From Pseudomonadota bacterium (GTDB lineage: Bacteria; Pseudomonadota; Alphaproteobacteria; Rhizobiales; Beijerinckiaceae), in the NCBI GenBank assembly GCA_028876585.1, contig JAGWRL010000018.1, forward strand, positions 1 to 7,073: 7,073 nucleotides of DNA, in the 5' to 3' direction. Both the position numbers and the translations under genes were made by a program. Position 1 is the first letter of the stretch; each line of letters begins with the position of its first letter. Shown here piece after piece: positions 1 to 5,993 of this stretch. Below the pieces are notes generated by a model. It had not been told where the DNA came from and made no database searches. It saw nothing but the letters and a program-made list of their open reading frames with translations.

Positions 1-117
1 CGGGCAAGTCACACGAATTCCGGTCGATCGCCCCAGGCGGGCGGGCGCCGCGCGCTGTCGCCAGCGTCGAGACGATAACCGATATTGGATGTAGCTTATT
101 GATATTGCTGATAGCGA

Positions 118-193
118 TGGTGCCGCCTGAGGGATTCGAACCCCCGACCCCCTCATTACGAATGAGGTGCTCTACCAGCTGAGCTAAGGCGGC
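118..193 (-). tRNA. tRNA-Thr, anticodon CGU, with encoded CCA
   Basis: Read on the minus strand, this folds as a complete 76-nt cloverleaf: acceptor stem GCCGCCT/AGGCGGC, D arm GCTC-AGCTGGTA-GAGC, anticodon stem CCTCA/TGAGG around the loop TTCGTAA, a 5-nt variable loop, and a T arm with the loop TTCGAAT and one G-T wobble in the stem. The discriminator base is A, and the 3' CCA is encoded (plus-strand TGG at 118-120). The anticodon CGT reads the threonine codon ACG, which is common in a GC-rich genome. It lies downstream of gloA on the same strand and may be transcribed on its own or by read-through. I see no integrase or obvious attachment-site duplication beside it. Confidence 0.97.
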
Positions 194-197
194 GACG

Positions 198-217
198 CGC
201 GGGCGAGGACGCCCGCG
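198..217. other. GC-rich hairpin between gloA and tRNA-Thr
   Basis: CGCGGGCG (198-205) and CGCCCGCG (210-217) form a perfect 8-bp inverted repeat around the 4-nt loop AGGA. It sits 49 bp beyond the gloA stop and 4 bp ahead of the tRNA 5' end in the direction of minus-strand transcription. There is no T-run on either side, so it is not a classical intrinsic terminator. It could protect the gloA mRNA 3' end, help Rho-dependent termination, or mark a processing point ahead of the tRNA. The structure is seen; its role is inferred. Confidence 0.35.
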
Positions 218-266
218 GGTCTCCCTACTTGGTTCGCGCCCTGTTCGTCAACCGCGGCCTGGGAAA

Positions 267-707
267 TCACCACACCCCGGTGTTCGGCATCGACGCCCAT
301 GGTTCGGCCTTCGGCTTGGCCTCGCCCTTTTGCAGCAACTCGATCGAAATATTGTCCGGCGTGCGGATGAACGCCATGCGTCCGTCGCGCGGCGGCCGGT
401 TGATGAGGATTCCCGCGTCGCGCAGCTTGGCGCAATAGGCGTAGATGTCGTCCACCTCATAGGCGAGATGGCCGAAATTGCGGCCGCCGCCATATTCCTC
501 CGGGTCCCAGTTGTAGGTCAGCTCGACCAGCGGCGCCTTGTCGGCGCGGGCCGCCGCTTCATCTTCCCCCGCCGCCAGGAATACGAGCGTGAAGCGGCCC
601 TTCTCATCGACGTGCCGACGCGTTTCGATCATGCCCATCTTGTTGACGAAAAAATCGAGCGAGGCGTCGAGATCGGTGACGCGGATCATGGTGTGCAAAT
701 AGCGCAT
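267..707 (-). CDS. gloA: Lactoylglutathione lyase (glyoxalase I)
   Basis: Glyoxalase I converts the hemithioacetal of methylglyoxal and glutathione to S-lactoylglutathione in the cytoplasm, the first step of methylglyoxal detoxification. The 146-residue product follows the E. coli GloA pattern throughout: it opens [13 protein letters not shown], and contains [12 protein letters not shown] and [10 protein letters not shown]. The four metal ligands of the family appear as His5, Glu62, His80 and Glu123 (in SIELL). The family is a homodimer of paired beta-alpha-beta-beta-beta modules, usually with Ni or Co in bacteria of this type. I chose the ATG at 705-707 because GGAGG lies 4 nt upstream and His5 is then correctly placed. 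A longer in-frame start at 758 would add 17 residues that do not fit the family. The tail ending ASMPNTGVW extends about ten residues beyond the E. coli protein. It is transcribed divergently from the CDF gene. Confidence 0.95.
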   Translation of the reverse strand: MRYLHTMIRVTDLDASLDFFVNKMGMIETRRHVDEKGRFTLVFLAAGEDEAAARADKAPLVELTYNWDPEEYGGGRNFGHLAYEVDDIYAYCAKLRDAGILINRPPRDGRMAFIRTPDNISIELLQKGEAKPKAEPWASMPNTGVW

Positions 708-740
708 GGAGCCTCCGGACTGTTGGCTTTCGTCCCCGCC

Positions 741-750
741 CCTTATAAGG
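741..750. promoter_or_regulatory. Palindrome CCTTATAAGG in the divergent gloA/CDF spacer
   Basis: The 65-bp spacer between the divergent starts contains the perfect 10-bp palindrome CCTTATAAGG, which overlaps a second palindrome, GGCCGGCC (749-756). The TTATAA core is the only AT-rich element in the spacer and could serve as a -10 region, or as an operator shared by both genes. No convincing -35 hexamer at normal spacing goes with it on either strand. The palindrome is seen; a promoter or operator role is inferred. Confidence 0.3.
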
Positions 751-772
751 CCGGCCAAGCAAGAGGGCCATC

Positions 773-2155
773 ATGCCGCAAGCCAGCGCCGAGGAGGCGA
801 GAGCCAAACGCCGCGCGGCGCTGTTGTCGGTGGCTGTCAGCGCCGGGCTGACGGCGATGAAGCTCGCCGCCGGCCTCGCCTCCGGCTCGCTCGCGCTGCT
901 GTCCGAGGGCGTGCACAACGCGCTCGACATCGCCGCCAGCGGCCTCACCTATTTCGCCGTCCGCGCCGGCGACAAGCCGGCCGACGAGGGCCATCCATTC
1001 GGCCACGCCAAGGTCGAGGCGGTGGCGGCGCTGGCGCAGACCGCGTTTCTGTTCGCGCTCGCGCTCGGCGTGGCGGTGATGGCGTTGCGCCGACTGGGGC
1101 AGCCGGCCGAGGTCGCCGCCGGCGCTTTCGCCTTCGTCGTGGTGCTCGCCTCCATCGCGCTCGACATTTATCGCTGGCGGGCGCTGCGGCGGGTCGCGCG
1201 CGCCACCGGCAGCCATGCGCTGCAAGCCGACGCGCTGCATTACGGCGGCGATCTCGTCGCCTCCTGTTTCGTGCTGGTCGGCCTCGCCGCCGCTCGCGTC
1301 GGGCTGGGGCAGGGCGATGCGCTGGCGGCGCTCGCCGTTTCCGGCTTCATCGCCGTCTCCGGCTACCGGCTGGCCAGGGACACCATCGACGCGCTGGTCG
1401 ACGCGGCGCCGGAAGGGCTCGCCGACGAGGTGCGCGCGGTTCTGCGCGGGGTCGGCGGCGTCGAGGGCGTCGATTATCTCCGGCTGCGGCGCTCGGGGGC
1501 GGGCGCGGTCGGCGAACTCGGCCTGCTGGTCTCGCGCACCCTGCCGCTGGAGGGCGTCGCCGCGATCAAGCAGCGCGCCCAGGCCGCGCTCGGCCAGCGC
1601 TGGCCGCGGCTGGCGTTGACGATCGCCGCCAACCCGCTGGCGCTCGACGACGAGAGCGTGCTGGAGCGCGTGCTGTTGATCGCGGCGCGGCGCAAGCAGT
1701 TCGTGCATCACGTCACCATCCAGCGGCTCGGCGGACGCATCGTCGTCTCGCTCGATCTGGAGGTCGACGGTCAGATGCCGCTGGGCGAGGCGCATGAGGT
1801 CGCCAGCCGGCTGGAGGCGGCGATCGCGGCCGATTTCGGCGGCGGCGTCGAGGTCGACACCCATATCGAGCCGATGGCGACGGGCGAACTCGACGGCGCC
1901 GACGCCGATCCCGCCATGACGCGCGCGCTGGCGGATTGCCTGCGCCGGCGGGCGGAGGCGAATCCGTTGCTGCGCGATGTCCACAACGTGCGGCTGCGCG
2001 CCGCCGGGCCCGGCTATTTCGCCGTGTTCCATTGCCGGGCCGATCGCGGCGCGACGGTGGAGGCGGTGCATGGGCAGGTGGACGCGCTCGAACGCGCCGC
2101 GCACGCCGAATTCCCCGCCATTTCGCGCATCATCGGCCACGCCGAGCCGGTTTAG
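773..2155 (+). CDS. CDF family cation (probably Zn) efflux transporter with extended C-terminus
   Basis: This is a cation diffusion facilitator, an inner-membrane antiporter that exports divalent metal in exchange for protons. The 460-residue protein has about six membrane segments (roughly 15-35, 37-62, 83-104, 113-132, 152-176 and 183-205). The transport site is visible as His48-x3-Asp52 in segment 2 and His156-x3-Asp160 in segment 5; the HD/HD pattern is typical of zinc-selecting members. The family signature HPFGHAKVE lies at 74-82. Residues from about 211 on seem to hold three tandem ferredoxin-like C-terminal domains (about 213-289, 296-368 and 382-459), whereas a typical CDF of about 300 residues has one. 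Domain 2 keeps His341 and His364-x-Glu366, and domain 3 keeps His420, His433 and His456-x-Glu458, at positions matching the YiiP cytoplasmic zinc site; domain 1 lacks them. The ATG at 773 has GAGGG 5 nt upstream. Metal specificity is inferred; Fe, Co or Mn is possible. Confidence 0.92.
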   Translation: MPQASAEEARAKRRAALLSVAVSAGLTAMKLAAGLASGSLALLSEGVHNALDIAASGLTYFAVRAGDKPADEGHPFGHAKVEAVAALAQTAFLFALALGVAVMALRRLGQPAEVAAGAFAFVVVLASIALDIYRWRALRRVARATGSHALQADALHYGGDLVASCFVLVGLAAARVGLGQGDALAALAVSGFIAVSGYRLARDTIDALVDAAPEGLADEVRAVLRGVGGVEGVDYLRLRRSGAGAVGELGLLVSRTLPLEGVAAIKQRAQAALGQRWPRLALTIAANPLALDDESVLERVLLIAARRKQFVHHVTIQRLGGRIVVSLDLEVDGQMPLGEAHEVASRLEAAIAADFGGGVEVDTHIEPMATGELDGADADPAMTRALADCLRRRAEANPLLRDVHNVRLRAAGPGYFAVFHCRADRGATVEAVHGQVDALERAAHAEFPAISRIIGHAEPV

Positions 2156-2204
2156 GCGCGCAGGCTCCTCGTTGCCGATGCGGGAGGAAGAAAAGCCGCC
2201 CGCG

Positions 2205-2223
2205 GCGCCGACAACTTCGGCGC
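2205..2223. terminator. Hairpin after the CDF gene, possible terminator
   Basis: GCGCCGA (2205-2211) and TCGGCGC (2217-2223) make a 7-bp stem with the 5-nt loop CAACT, 49 bp after the CDF stop and 162 bp before mipZ. No T-run follows it on the plus strand, so any terminator would be weak or Rho-assisted. A short TTTT lies about 9 nt beyond the stem on the minus strand, where no gene needs it. The rest of the 2156-2385 gap holds no gene I can support. It has a short AT-rich patch near 2229-2245 (ATGCAAATATAGG) that might contain a mipZ promoter -10, but without a clear -35. Confidence 0.3.
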
Positions 2224-2385
2224 AAGCGTTGAATGCAAATATAGGCGTCGCAGGCTGGCGCCGCCGCGGCAAGTCATCTCAGCGCCAACACAAAACGTTT
2301 GCTTCGCCAACCGCGCCTTTGGTTTGCTCGCGATGGGCAAAGCCTCTATGCCTTCCCCGGACTCCCAACCCCGATTCGTGACGCC

Positions 2386-3318
2386 ATGGATTTCGACAGC
2401 GACAATCCCGATCTGCGCAGCGCGCATGTGATCGTCGTCGGCAACGAGAAGGGCGGCGCGGGCAAATCCACCTTGTCGATCCATCTCGCCGTGGCGCTGA
2501 TGAAATCGGGCCACAAGGTCGCCTGCATCGATCTCGACACCCGCCAGCAGACCATGACGCGCTTTTTCGAGAACCGCGCCTCGTGGTCCAAACACGCGAG
2601 CTGGCCGATCGAACTGCCGCGCCATTGCGCGATGGGGCGGGGCGAGAGCGACGACGTGCGCGCCAACGAGGCGCAGGAATTCGCCGCCTTCGCGCAGGCG
2701 ATCAGCGACGTCGAGCACGATTTCGAATTCGTCATCATCGATACGCCGGCCAGCGATTCCTATCTGATGCGGCTCGCCCATTCGCTCGCCGACACGCTGG
2801 TTTCGCCGCTCAACGACAGCTACATCGACGTCGACGTGTTCTCGCGCGTGCATCACGACCGCGACCGGCGCGGCGGCGTCGCCCATTACGCCGATCTGGT
2901 GCTGCAGGCGCGGCGCAAGCGACGCATCGTCGACAATGGCGTGATCGATTGGGTGATGGTGCGCAACCGCATGGCCTCGCTCAGCACCAACAACGCCAAA
3001 CAGATCGCCATCAGCCTCGGCCGCCTGTCGCGCGATCTCGGCTTCCGCGTCGCCGACGGGCTGCATGACCGCGTCATCTTCCGCGAGTTGTTCCCGATCG
3101 GCCTCACCGCGCTCGATCCGATCGAGGAGGGCGCGATCAACGGCTCGCTCACCGCCTCGCAGATTTCGGCGCGGCGCGAGATCGAGGATCTCATCGGCGC
3201 GCTGGCGCTGCCGACGCGCACGCCGGGAATTGAGCACATGGAATCGCGCCGGCTGTGGCGCGACCGCGTGGTCGGCTATTATCACGAACTGGCGCGCGAC
3301 GCCGAGACCGCGCATTGA
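2386..3318 (+). CDS. mipZ: Division-plane positioning ATPase MipZ (ParA family)
   Basis: MipZ is a ParA/MinD-type ATPase which, in Caulobacter, binds the ParB-origin complex at the poles, spreads over the nucleoid as an ATP dimer, and blocks FtsZ assembly so that division occurs at midcell. The 310-residue product has the deviant Walker A motif GNEKGGAGKST (19-29) with signature Lys22 and P-loop Lys27, the A' motif IDLDTRQ (48-54) with Asp51 matching the Caulobacter catalytic Asp42, and Walker B VIIDTP (116-121). Later blocks DWVMVRNRMA (188-197), LHDRVIFRELFPIGLT (226-241) and the S/AARxE motif near 261-265 distinguish MipZ from ParA, Soj and MinD. About 35 residues after position 276 extend past the end of Caulobacter MipZ. 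The ATG at 2386 is the only sensible start, although no good ribosome-binding site precedes it; a TTG at 2299 would add 29 residues unlike the family. Its stop overlaps the next gene's start. Confidence 0.95.
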   Translation: MDFDSDNPDLRSAHVIVVGNEKGGAGKSTLSIHLAVALMKSGHKVACIDLDTRQQTMTRFFENRASWSKHASWPIELPRHCAMGRGESDDVRANEAQEFAAFAQAISDVEHDFEFVIIDTPASDSYLMRLAHSLADTLVSPLNDSYIDVDVFSRVHHDRDRRGGVAHYADLVLQARRKRRIVDNGVIDWVMVRNRMASLSTNNAKQIAISLGRLSRDLGFRVADGLHDRVIFRELFPIGLTALDPIEEGAINGSLTASQISARREIEDLIGALALPTRTPGIEHMESRRLWRDRVVGYYHELARDAETAH

Positions 3319-4256
3319 AGACCGCGCTCTGCTTCACGCCCGACCGCAGCTTTTTCCCGCCCGCCGTCCGCGCCATCGCTTCGCTGCTGGCGCAAGGCGA
3401 CGCCGGCGCGTTCGACATTTTCATCTTCTGCGAGGAGGGCGACGTGACGCCGGGCTACGCCGCGCTCGACCCGGCGCTGAAATCGCGCATCCGCCTCGTC
3501 ACGATGGATTTCGCCAAGCTGGACGCGGGGCTGGCGCCGAAGGGGCGTTTCTCGCGCGCGGTGTTCCGCCGCCTGTTTCTCGACCGGCTGTTGCCGGAGA
3601 CTTACGCGCGTTACGTCGCGATCGATTCCGACATGTTGATCGTGCGCCCCGGCCTCGGCCGGCTGGCGCGGTTCGACCTGCAAGGCTGCGCCTTCGCCGC
3701 CGGCTACGACATGATCTATCTGATGGATCACAAGGGCGGGCCGCTGGCGCGCGAGTTCCAGGGCTACCGCCGCGCGCTCGGCCTCGAACTGACGACGCCC
3801 TATTTCAACGCCGGGCTGATGACGGTCGACCGCGCCGCCTGGCGCAAGGCGGGCTTCGCCGACGAGGCGGCGGCGCGGCTGCGAGCCACGCCCGAGCGCT
3901 ACCCCTTCATGGAGCAGGACGCGCTCAACTCGCTGGTGCGCGGAAACTTCGCGCCGTTGAGCCCGCGCTACAATTTCATGGGCGATTTCTTCCTCACCGG
4001 GCTGGAGCGCGAGATCGCGCCGATCGTGCTGCATTTCGTCAACCAGCCGAAACCCTGGCATTACCAGGCGTGGCGCGGCGGCGGGCGTTTTTCGCGCGCT
4101 TACGCCGATTGGTTCGCGACCTCGCCGTGGCCGGATTGGGCCGCGCCGCCGGGGCTGAAGCTTACGAGGCGCGGGCCGCGGCCGACGCCGCTGCGGCGCC
4201 GTTTCGCCGACAGCCTGCGCGGGTTTCTCCAGCGCAGCCGCTTCATTGATGATTAA
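3315..4256 (+). CDS. GT8-type glycosyltransferase
   Basis: This is a probable nucleotide-sugar glycosyltransferase of the GT-A fold, closest in motifs to family 8 (LgtC/GspA/galactinol synthase-like), which transfers a hexose to a surface polysaccharide or lipid core. Read from the TTG at 3315, the protein has 313 residues. It opens MKTALCFTPD, contains the metal and nucleotide-binding AIDSDML with DxD at 104-106, then YFNAGLMTVD (163-172), EQDALN (200-205) and HFVNQPKPWH (240-249), all in the family order. The Arg-rich tail (285-309) may sit on the membrane. The TTG is chosen because it restores the N-terminal beta strand; the upstream ATG at 3255 would add 20 Arg-rich residues that are mipZ read in another frame. 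TTG and the mipZ TGA share the bases TTGA, and there is no clear ribosome-binding site, so translation is probably coupled to mipZ. Sugar donor and acceptor are unknown. Confidence 0.85.
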   Translation: MKTALCFTPDRSFFPPAVRAIASLLAQGDAGAFDIFIFCEEGDVTPGYAALDPALKSRIRLVTMDFAKLDAGLAPKGRFSRAVFRRLFLDRLLPETYARYVAIDSDMLIVRPGLGRLARFDLQGCAFAAGYDMIYLMDHKGGPLAREFQGYRRALGLELTTPYFNAGLMTVDRAAWRKAGFADEAAARLRATPERYPFMEQDALNSLVRGNFAPLSPRYNFMGDFFLTGLEREIAPIVLHFVNQPKPWHYQAWRGGGRFSRAYADWFATSPWPDWAAPPGLKLTRRGPRPTPLRRRFADSLRGFLQRSRFIDD

Positions 4257-4269
4257 TGAAAGCTTGTTC

Positions 4270-4284
4270 TTAACGAATGCTTAC
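4270..4284. promoter_or_regulatory. CtrA-like box, upstream copy (TTAA-N7-TTAC)
   Basis: TTAA-CGAATGC-TTAC matches seven of the eight fixed bases of the alphaproteobacterial CtrA recognition pattern TTAA-N7-TTAA. It lies in the AT-rich stretch between the glycosyltransferase stop and the outer-membrane gene, 118 bp ahead of that gene's start, with a second and perfect copy 33 bp further on. CtrA is the response regulator that controls cell-cycle and envelope genes in this class. The match is seen; binding is inferred, and AT-rich promoter DNA raises the chance of a random match. Confidence 0.35.
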
Positions 4285-4317
4285 CTTCCGCAAGATCATC
4301 ATAAAACGCCGTTAGGG

Positions 4318-4332
4318 TTAAACTCAAATTAA
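4318..4332. promoter_or_regulatory. CtrA-like box, perfect match (TTAA-N7-TTAA)
   Basis: TTAA-ACTCAAA-TTAA fits the full CtrA consensus TTAA-N7-TTAA, 70 bp ahead of the start of the outer-membrane protein gene. Together with the weaker copy at 4270-4284 it suggests control of the outer-membrane gene by the CtrA cell-cycle regulator. I could not fix a -35/-10 pair around it with confidence; ATAAAA near 4301-4306 is one weak -10 candidate. Confidence 0.45.
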
Positions 4333-4358
4333 GCTTTCCCCGCGATAGTCGAGTTAAC

Positions 4359-4383
4359 CGGTTCGTCATGTCGCTTCGAACCG
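4359..4383 (+). promoter_or_regulatory. Leader hairpin just ahead of the outer-membrane gene's ribosome-binding site
   Basis: CGGTTCG (4359-4365) pairs with CGAACCG (4377-4383) as a perfect 7-bp stem with an 11-nt loop. It ends 6 nt before GGGGA (4390-4394), the likely ribosome-binding site, which is 8 nt from the ATG at 4403. If transcription starts upstream, this would lie in the 5' leader, where it could stabilise the mRNA or affect ribosome access, as is common for abundant outer-membrane protein messages. The pairing is seen; the function is inferred. Confidence 0.3.
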
Positions 4384-4402
4384 CCTGACGGGGACTTGTC
4401 CG

Positions 4403-5452
4403 ATGAGATTTCTTGCCGCCGCCGGGCTGGCGGGCGCCTGCCTTGCGACCTCGCCGCTATTCGCCGCCGATCTGTTTTCGAGCGCGCCGCCGCCGATGGA
4501 CGCGCCGATGGTCGACACCGAACTGGGGTCGAACTGGTACATCAGGGGCGACGTCGGCTACGCCCAAACAACGCAGTCGACGGTGCTTACCCGGCCGACC
4601 ATGTTCCCGACCTCCTATCAGGGCGGCTATCTCGACCCGACCAACACATGGGTCAACACGGTCGTCTTCAACGGCGCCCCGACCGGCGGGCCGAACGGCA
4701 ACGACGCCTTCAGCCGCGGCAATTTCAAAGATACGACCAGCCCGACGTTCAGCCTGGGTTTTGGCTATCGCGTCAATGATTGGTTGCGGCTCGAGGCGGA
4801 TTATCAATTCTCCAAGGGGCCGGGCCTGGCGGCGCAAGGGCAGCTCCAGTGCGCCGGCCCGAGCGGGGCGGTGTTCAACTATTCCTACACCGGCCCGATG
4901 GATCTCATCGGCACGCAGCACGCGGTCGGCTACCAATATAACCCGCAGTCATGCACCGGCTTCCTGAATGCGACCCAGTTCAACAACACCGGGCTGGTCA
5001 GCGCCTATATCGATCTCGGGCACTGGAGCTTGTTCACGCCCTATATCGGCGGCGGCGCCGGCCTCAACGCCAGCACGATCTCCGGCAGCCTGAATTACGC
5101 CAACTCGGTGACCGGACAGGCCTATAACGGGCCGACCTATCTCGGCTCGGCCCCGAACGTGATCGTGCAGGCGACCGCGACGCCCGACCAGGCCGGCCGC
5201 ACCGTTTACGTTCCGCTGACGGACGCCAACGGCAATACGCCGCAAGGTCTGTTCATGCTCCAGAACTGGAACCGGCACTTCGATTCGACCAAATACACGC
5301 TCGCCGCGCAGCTCGCCGCCGGCGTCGGCGTGCAGATCAGCCAATCCGCCACGCTCGACATCGGCGCGCGCGTGACCACGCTCGATCTCGCCAGCGGCAT
5401 GAAGAACCTGCAAAAGAGCGTCAACATCGGCGTGCGCTACAACATCAACTAA
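4403..5452 (+). CDS. Exported outer-membrane beta-barrel protein (Omp25/31-like)
   Basis: The 349-residue product begins with a signal peptide (MRFLAAAGLAG...SPLFAA, likely cut after residue 22 before DLFSS). The start of the mature chain, a short Pro-rich stretch and then GSNWYIRGDVGYA (42-54), is typical of alphaproteobacterial Omp25/Omp31-type barrels. Alternating strands are visible: SPTFSLGFGYRVNDWLRLEA (113-132), SAYIDLGHWSLFTPYIGGGA (200-219), KYTLAAQLAAGVGVQIS (297-313), ATLDIGARVTTLDL (316-329) and VNIGVRYNI (340-348). Long Asn/Gly/Thr/Pro-rich segments between them (about 61-112, 139-195, 224-290) are probably surface loops, with Cys150 and Cys184 in the second as a possible disulfide. 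The last residue is Asn, not the usual aromatic; Tyr346 is the nearest aromatic. Codons are visibly less GC-rich than in neighbouring genes, perhaps because of its Asn/Thr/Tyr content and high expression. The gene is convergent with the b561 gene, 13 bp away. The substrate, and whether it is a true pore, are unknown. Confidence 0.85.
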   Translation: MRFLAAAGLAGACLATSPLFAADLFSSAPPPMDAPMVDTELGSNWYIRGDVGYAQTTQSTVLTRPTMFPTSYQGGYLDPTNTWVNTVVFNGAPTGGPNGNDAFSRGNFKDTTSPTFSLGFGYRVNDWLRLEADYQFSKGPGLAAQGQLQCAGPSGAVFNYSYTGPMDLIGTQHAVGYQYNPQSCTGFLNATQFNNTGLVSAYIDLGHWSLFTPYIGGGAGLNASTISGSLNYANSVTGQAYNGPTYLGSAPNVIVQATATPDQAGRTVYVPLTDANGNTPQGLFMLQNWNRHFDSTKYTLAAQLAAGVGVQISQSATLDIGARVTTLDLASGMKNLQKSVNIGVRYNIN

Positions 5453-5465
5453 AGCGCCCGGCGCC

Positions 5466-5993
5466 TCAATCGCGCGCCAGGCTCGGCCACATCCGGGTCA
5501 GCGCGCCGTCGCGCCAGACATATTGATGCAGCAGCGCCAGCGCGGCGTGGCCGCCCGCCAGCAGCAGCAGCAGGTTGGCGGCCCATTCGTGCGCGCCGCT
5601 GATGGTTGCGCGCAAGGACTTGTCGGCGATTTTGGGAAATTCGATCAGGCCCCACACGCTTGCGCCCTTGGCGTAGAGATTGGCGACGCCGATCGCGATC
5701 ACGATCGCGATGCCGAGATAGATGATCCCGTGCCCCGCCGCGGCGAACTTAACCAGCGCCGGCGACCCGAGCCCCGGCAGCCGCCGTCCCGCCGTGATCC
5801 GCCACGCGATGCGGCCGAGATAGGCCAGCGCCAGCAGCGCGCCGAGGGTGAAATGCGCCGACCACGCCGCGCCGCGCAAAGGCCCGCGCGGAAACCAGTC
5901 CGCCGTCTGCCCGATCAGCCATAGCGCGACGACCAGCGCGGCGGTGGTCCAGTGAAAGCGGATCGTCGTGCGGTCGTAGGTGGCGGGGTTCAT
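5466..5993 (-). CDS. Cytochrome b561 (CybB-type, four-helix dihaem)
   Basis: This is a small inner-membrane b-type cytochrome that passes electrons from quinol or a cytoplasmic donor across the membrane. The 175-residue protein has four membrane helices (about 14-31, 44-66, 85-106 and 135-157). Histidines fall where E. coli CybB binds its two haems: His14 (RFHW), His47, His135 (SGAHEWAANL) and His149, with His88 and His156 also in helices. The end (HQYVWRDGALTRMWP) closely follows the CybB tail (HHYFWKDNTLLRMMP). The ATG at 5991-5993 overlaps the TGA of the upstream flavin reductase as ATGA, and AAAGGA (5999-6004) lies 5 nt before it, so the two are co-translated. It is the last gene of the minus-strand operon and converges with the outer-membrane gene. 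Members of this family can serve as superoxide:quinone oxidoreductases or as partners of periplasmic redox proteins; which applies here is unknown. Confidence 0.92.
   Translation of the reverse strand: MNPATYDRTTIRFHWTTAALVVALWLIGQTADWFPRGPLRGAAWSAHFTLGALLALAYLGRIAWRITAGRRLPGLGSPALVKFAAAGHGIIYLGIAIVIAIGVANLYAKGASVWGLIEFPKIADKSLRATISGAHEWAANLLLLLAGGHAALALLHQYVWRDGALTRMWPSLARD

Noticed and set aside
53..66. CGCTG/CAGCG hairpin downstream of tRNA-Thr as a terminator
   Set aside because: A 5-bp stem with no T-run after it on the minus strand is too weak.
81..107. Direct repeat GATATTG (81-87 and 101-107) just beyond the tRNA 3' end, a place where integrated elements leave attachment sites
   Set aside because: Seven bases is too short, the copies do not match the tRNA 3' end, and no integrase is nearby.
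743..2272. 509-codon antisense reading frame across the CDF gene
   Set aside because: It mirrors the CDF gene, is Arg/Gly/Asp/Gln-rich with no family motif, and such frames are expected opposite GC-rich codons. The CDF reading has clear motifs and a ribosome-binding site.
2178..2381. Possible 67-residue gene in the CDF-mipZ gap (MREEEKPPAAP...), ending just before mipZ
   Set aside because: It has no ribosome-binding site, no recognisable motif, and a composition like translated non-coding GC-rich DNA; it is a minor candidate at most.
2152..3315. 387-codon antisense frame across mipZ, and a 259-codon one across the glycosyltransferase (3282-4061)
   Set aside because: Both are high-GC shadows with low-complexity, Arg/Ala/His-rich translations and no recognisable domain.
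4259..4337. AAAGCTT...AAGCTTT inverted repeat spanning the outer-membrane gene's promoter region
   Set aside because: Seven-base arms 65 bp apart in AT-rich DNA are likely chance and do not make a credible stem or element end.
5454..5464. GCGC-CCG-GCGC hairpin in the convergent gap as a two-way terminator
   Set aside because: The stem is only 4 bp with a 3-nt loop and lacks T-runs on either strand.
5690..5713. Tandem 12-bp repeat (CGATCGCGAT-NN twice) within the b561 gene
   Set aside because: It encodes alternating Ile-Ala/Val in a membrane helix; codon preference explains the repeat.
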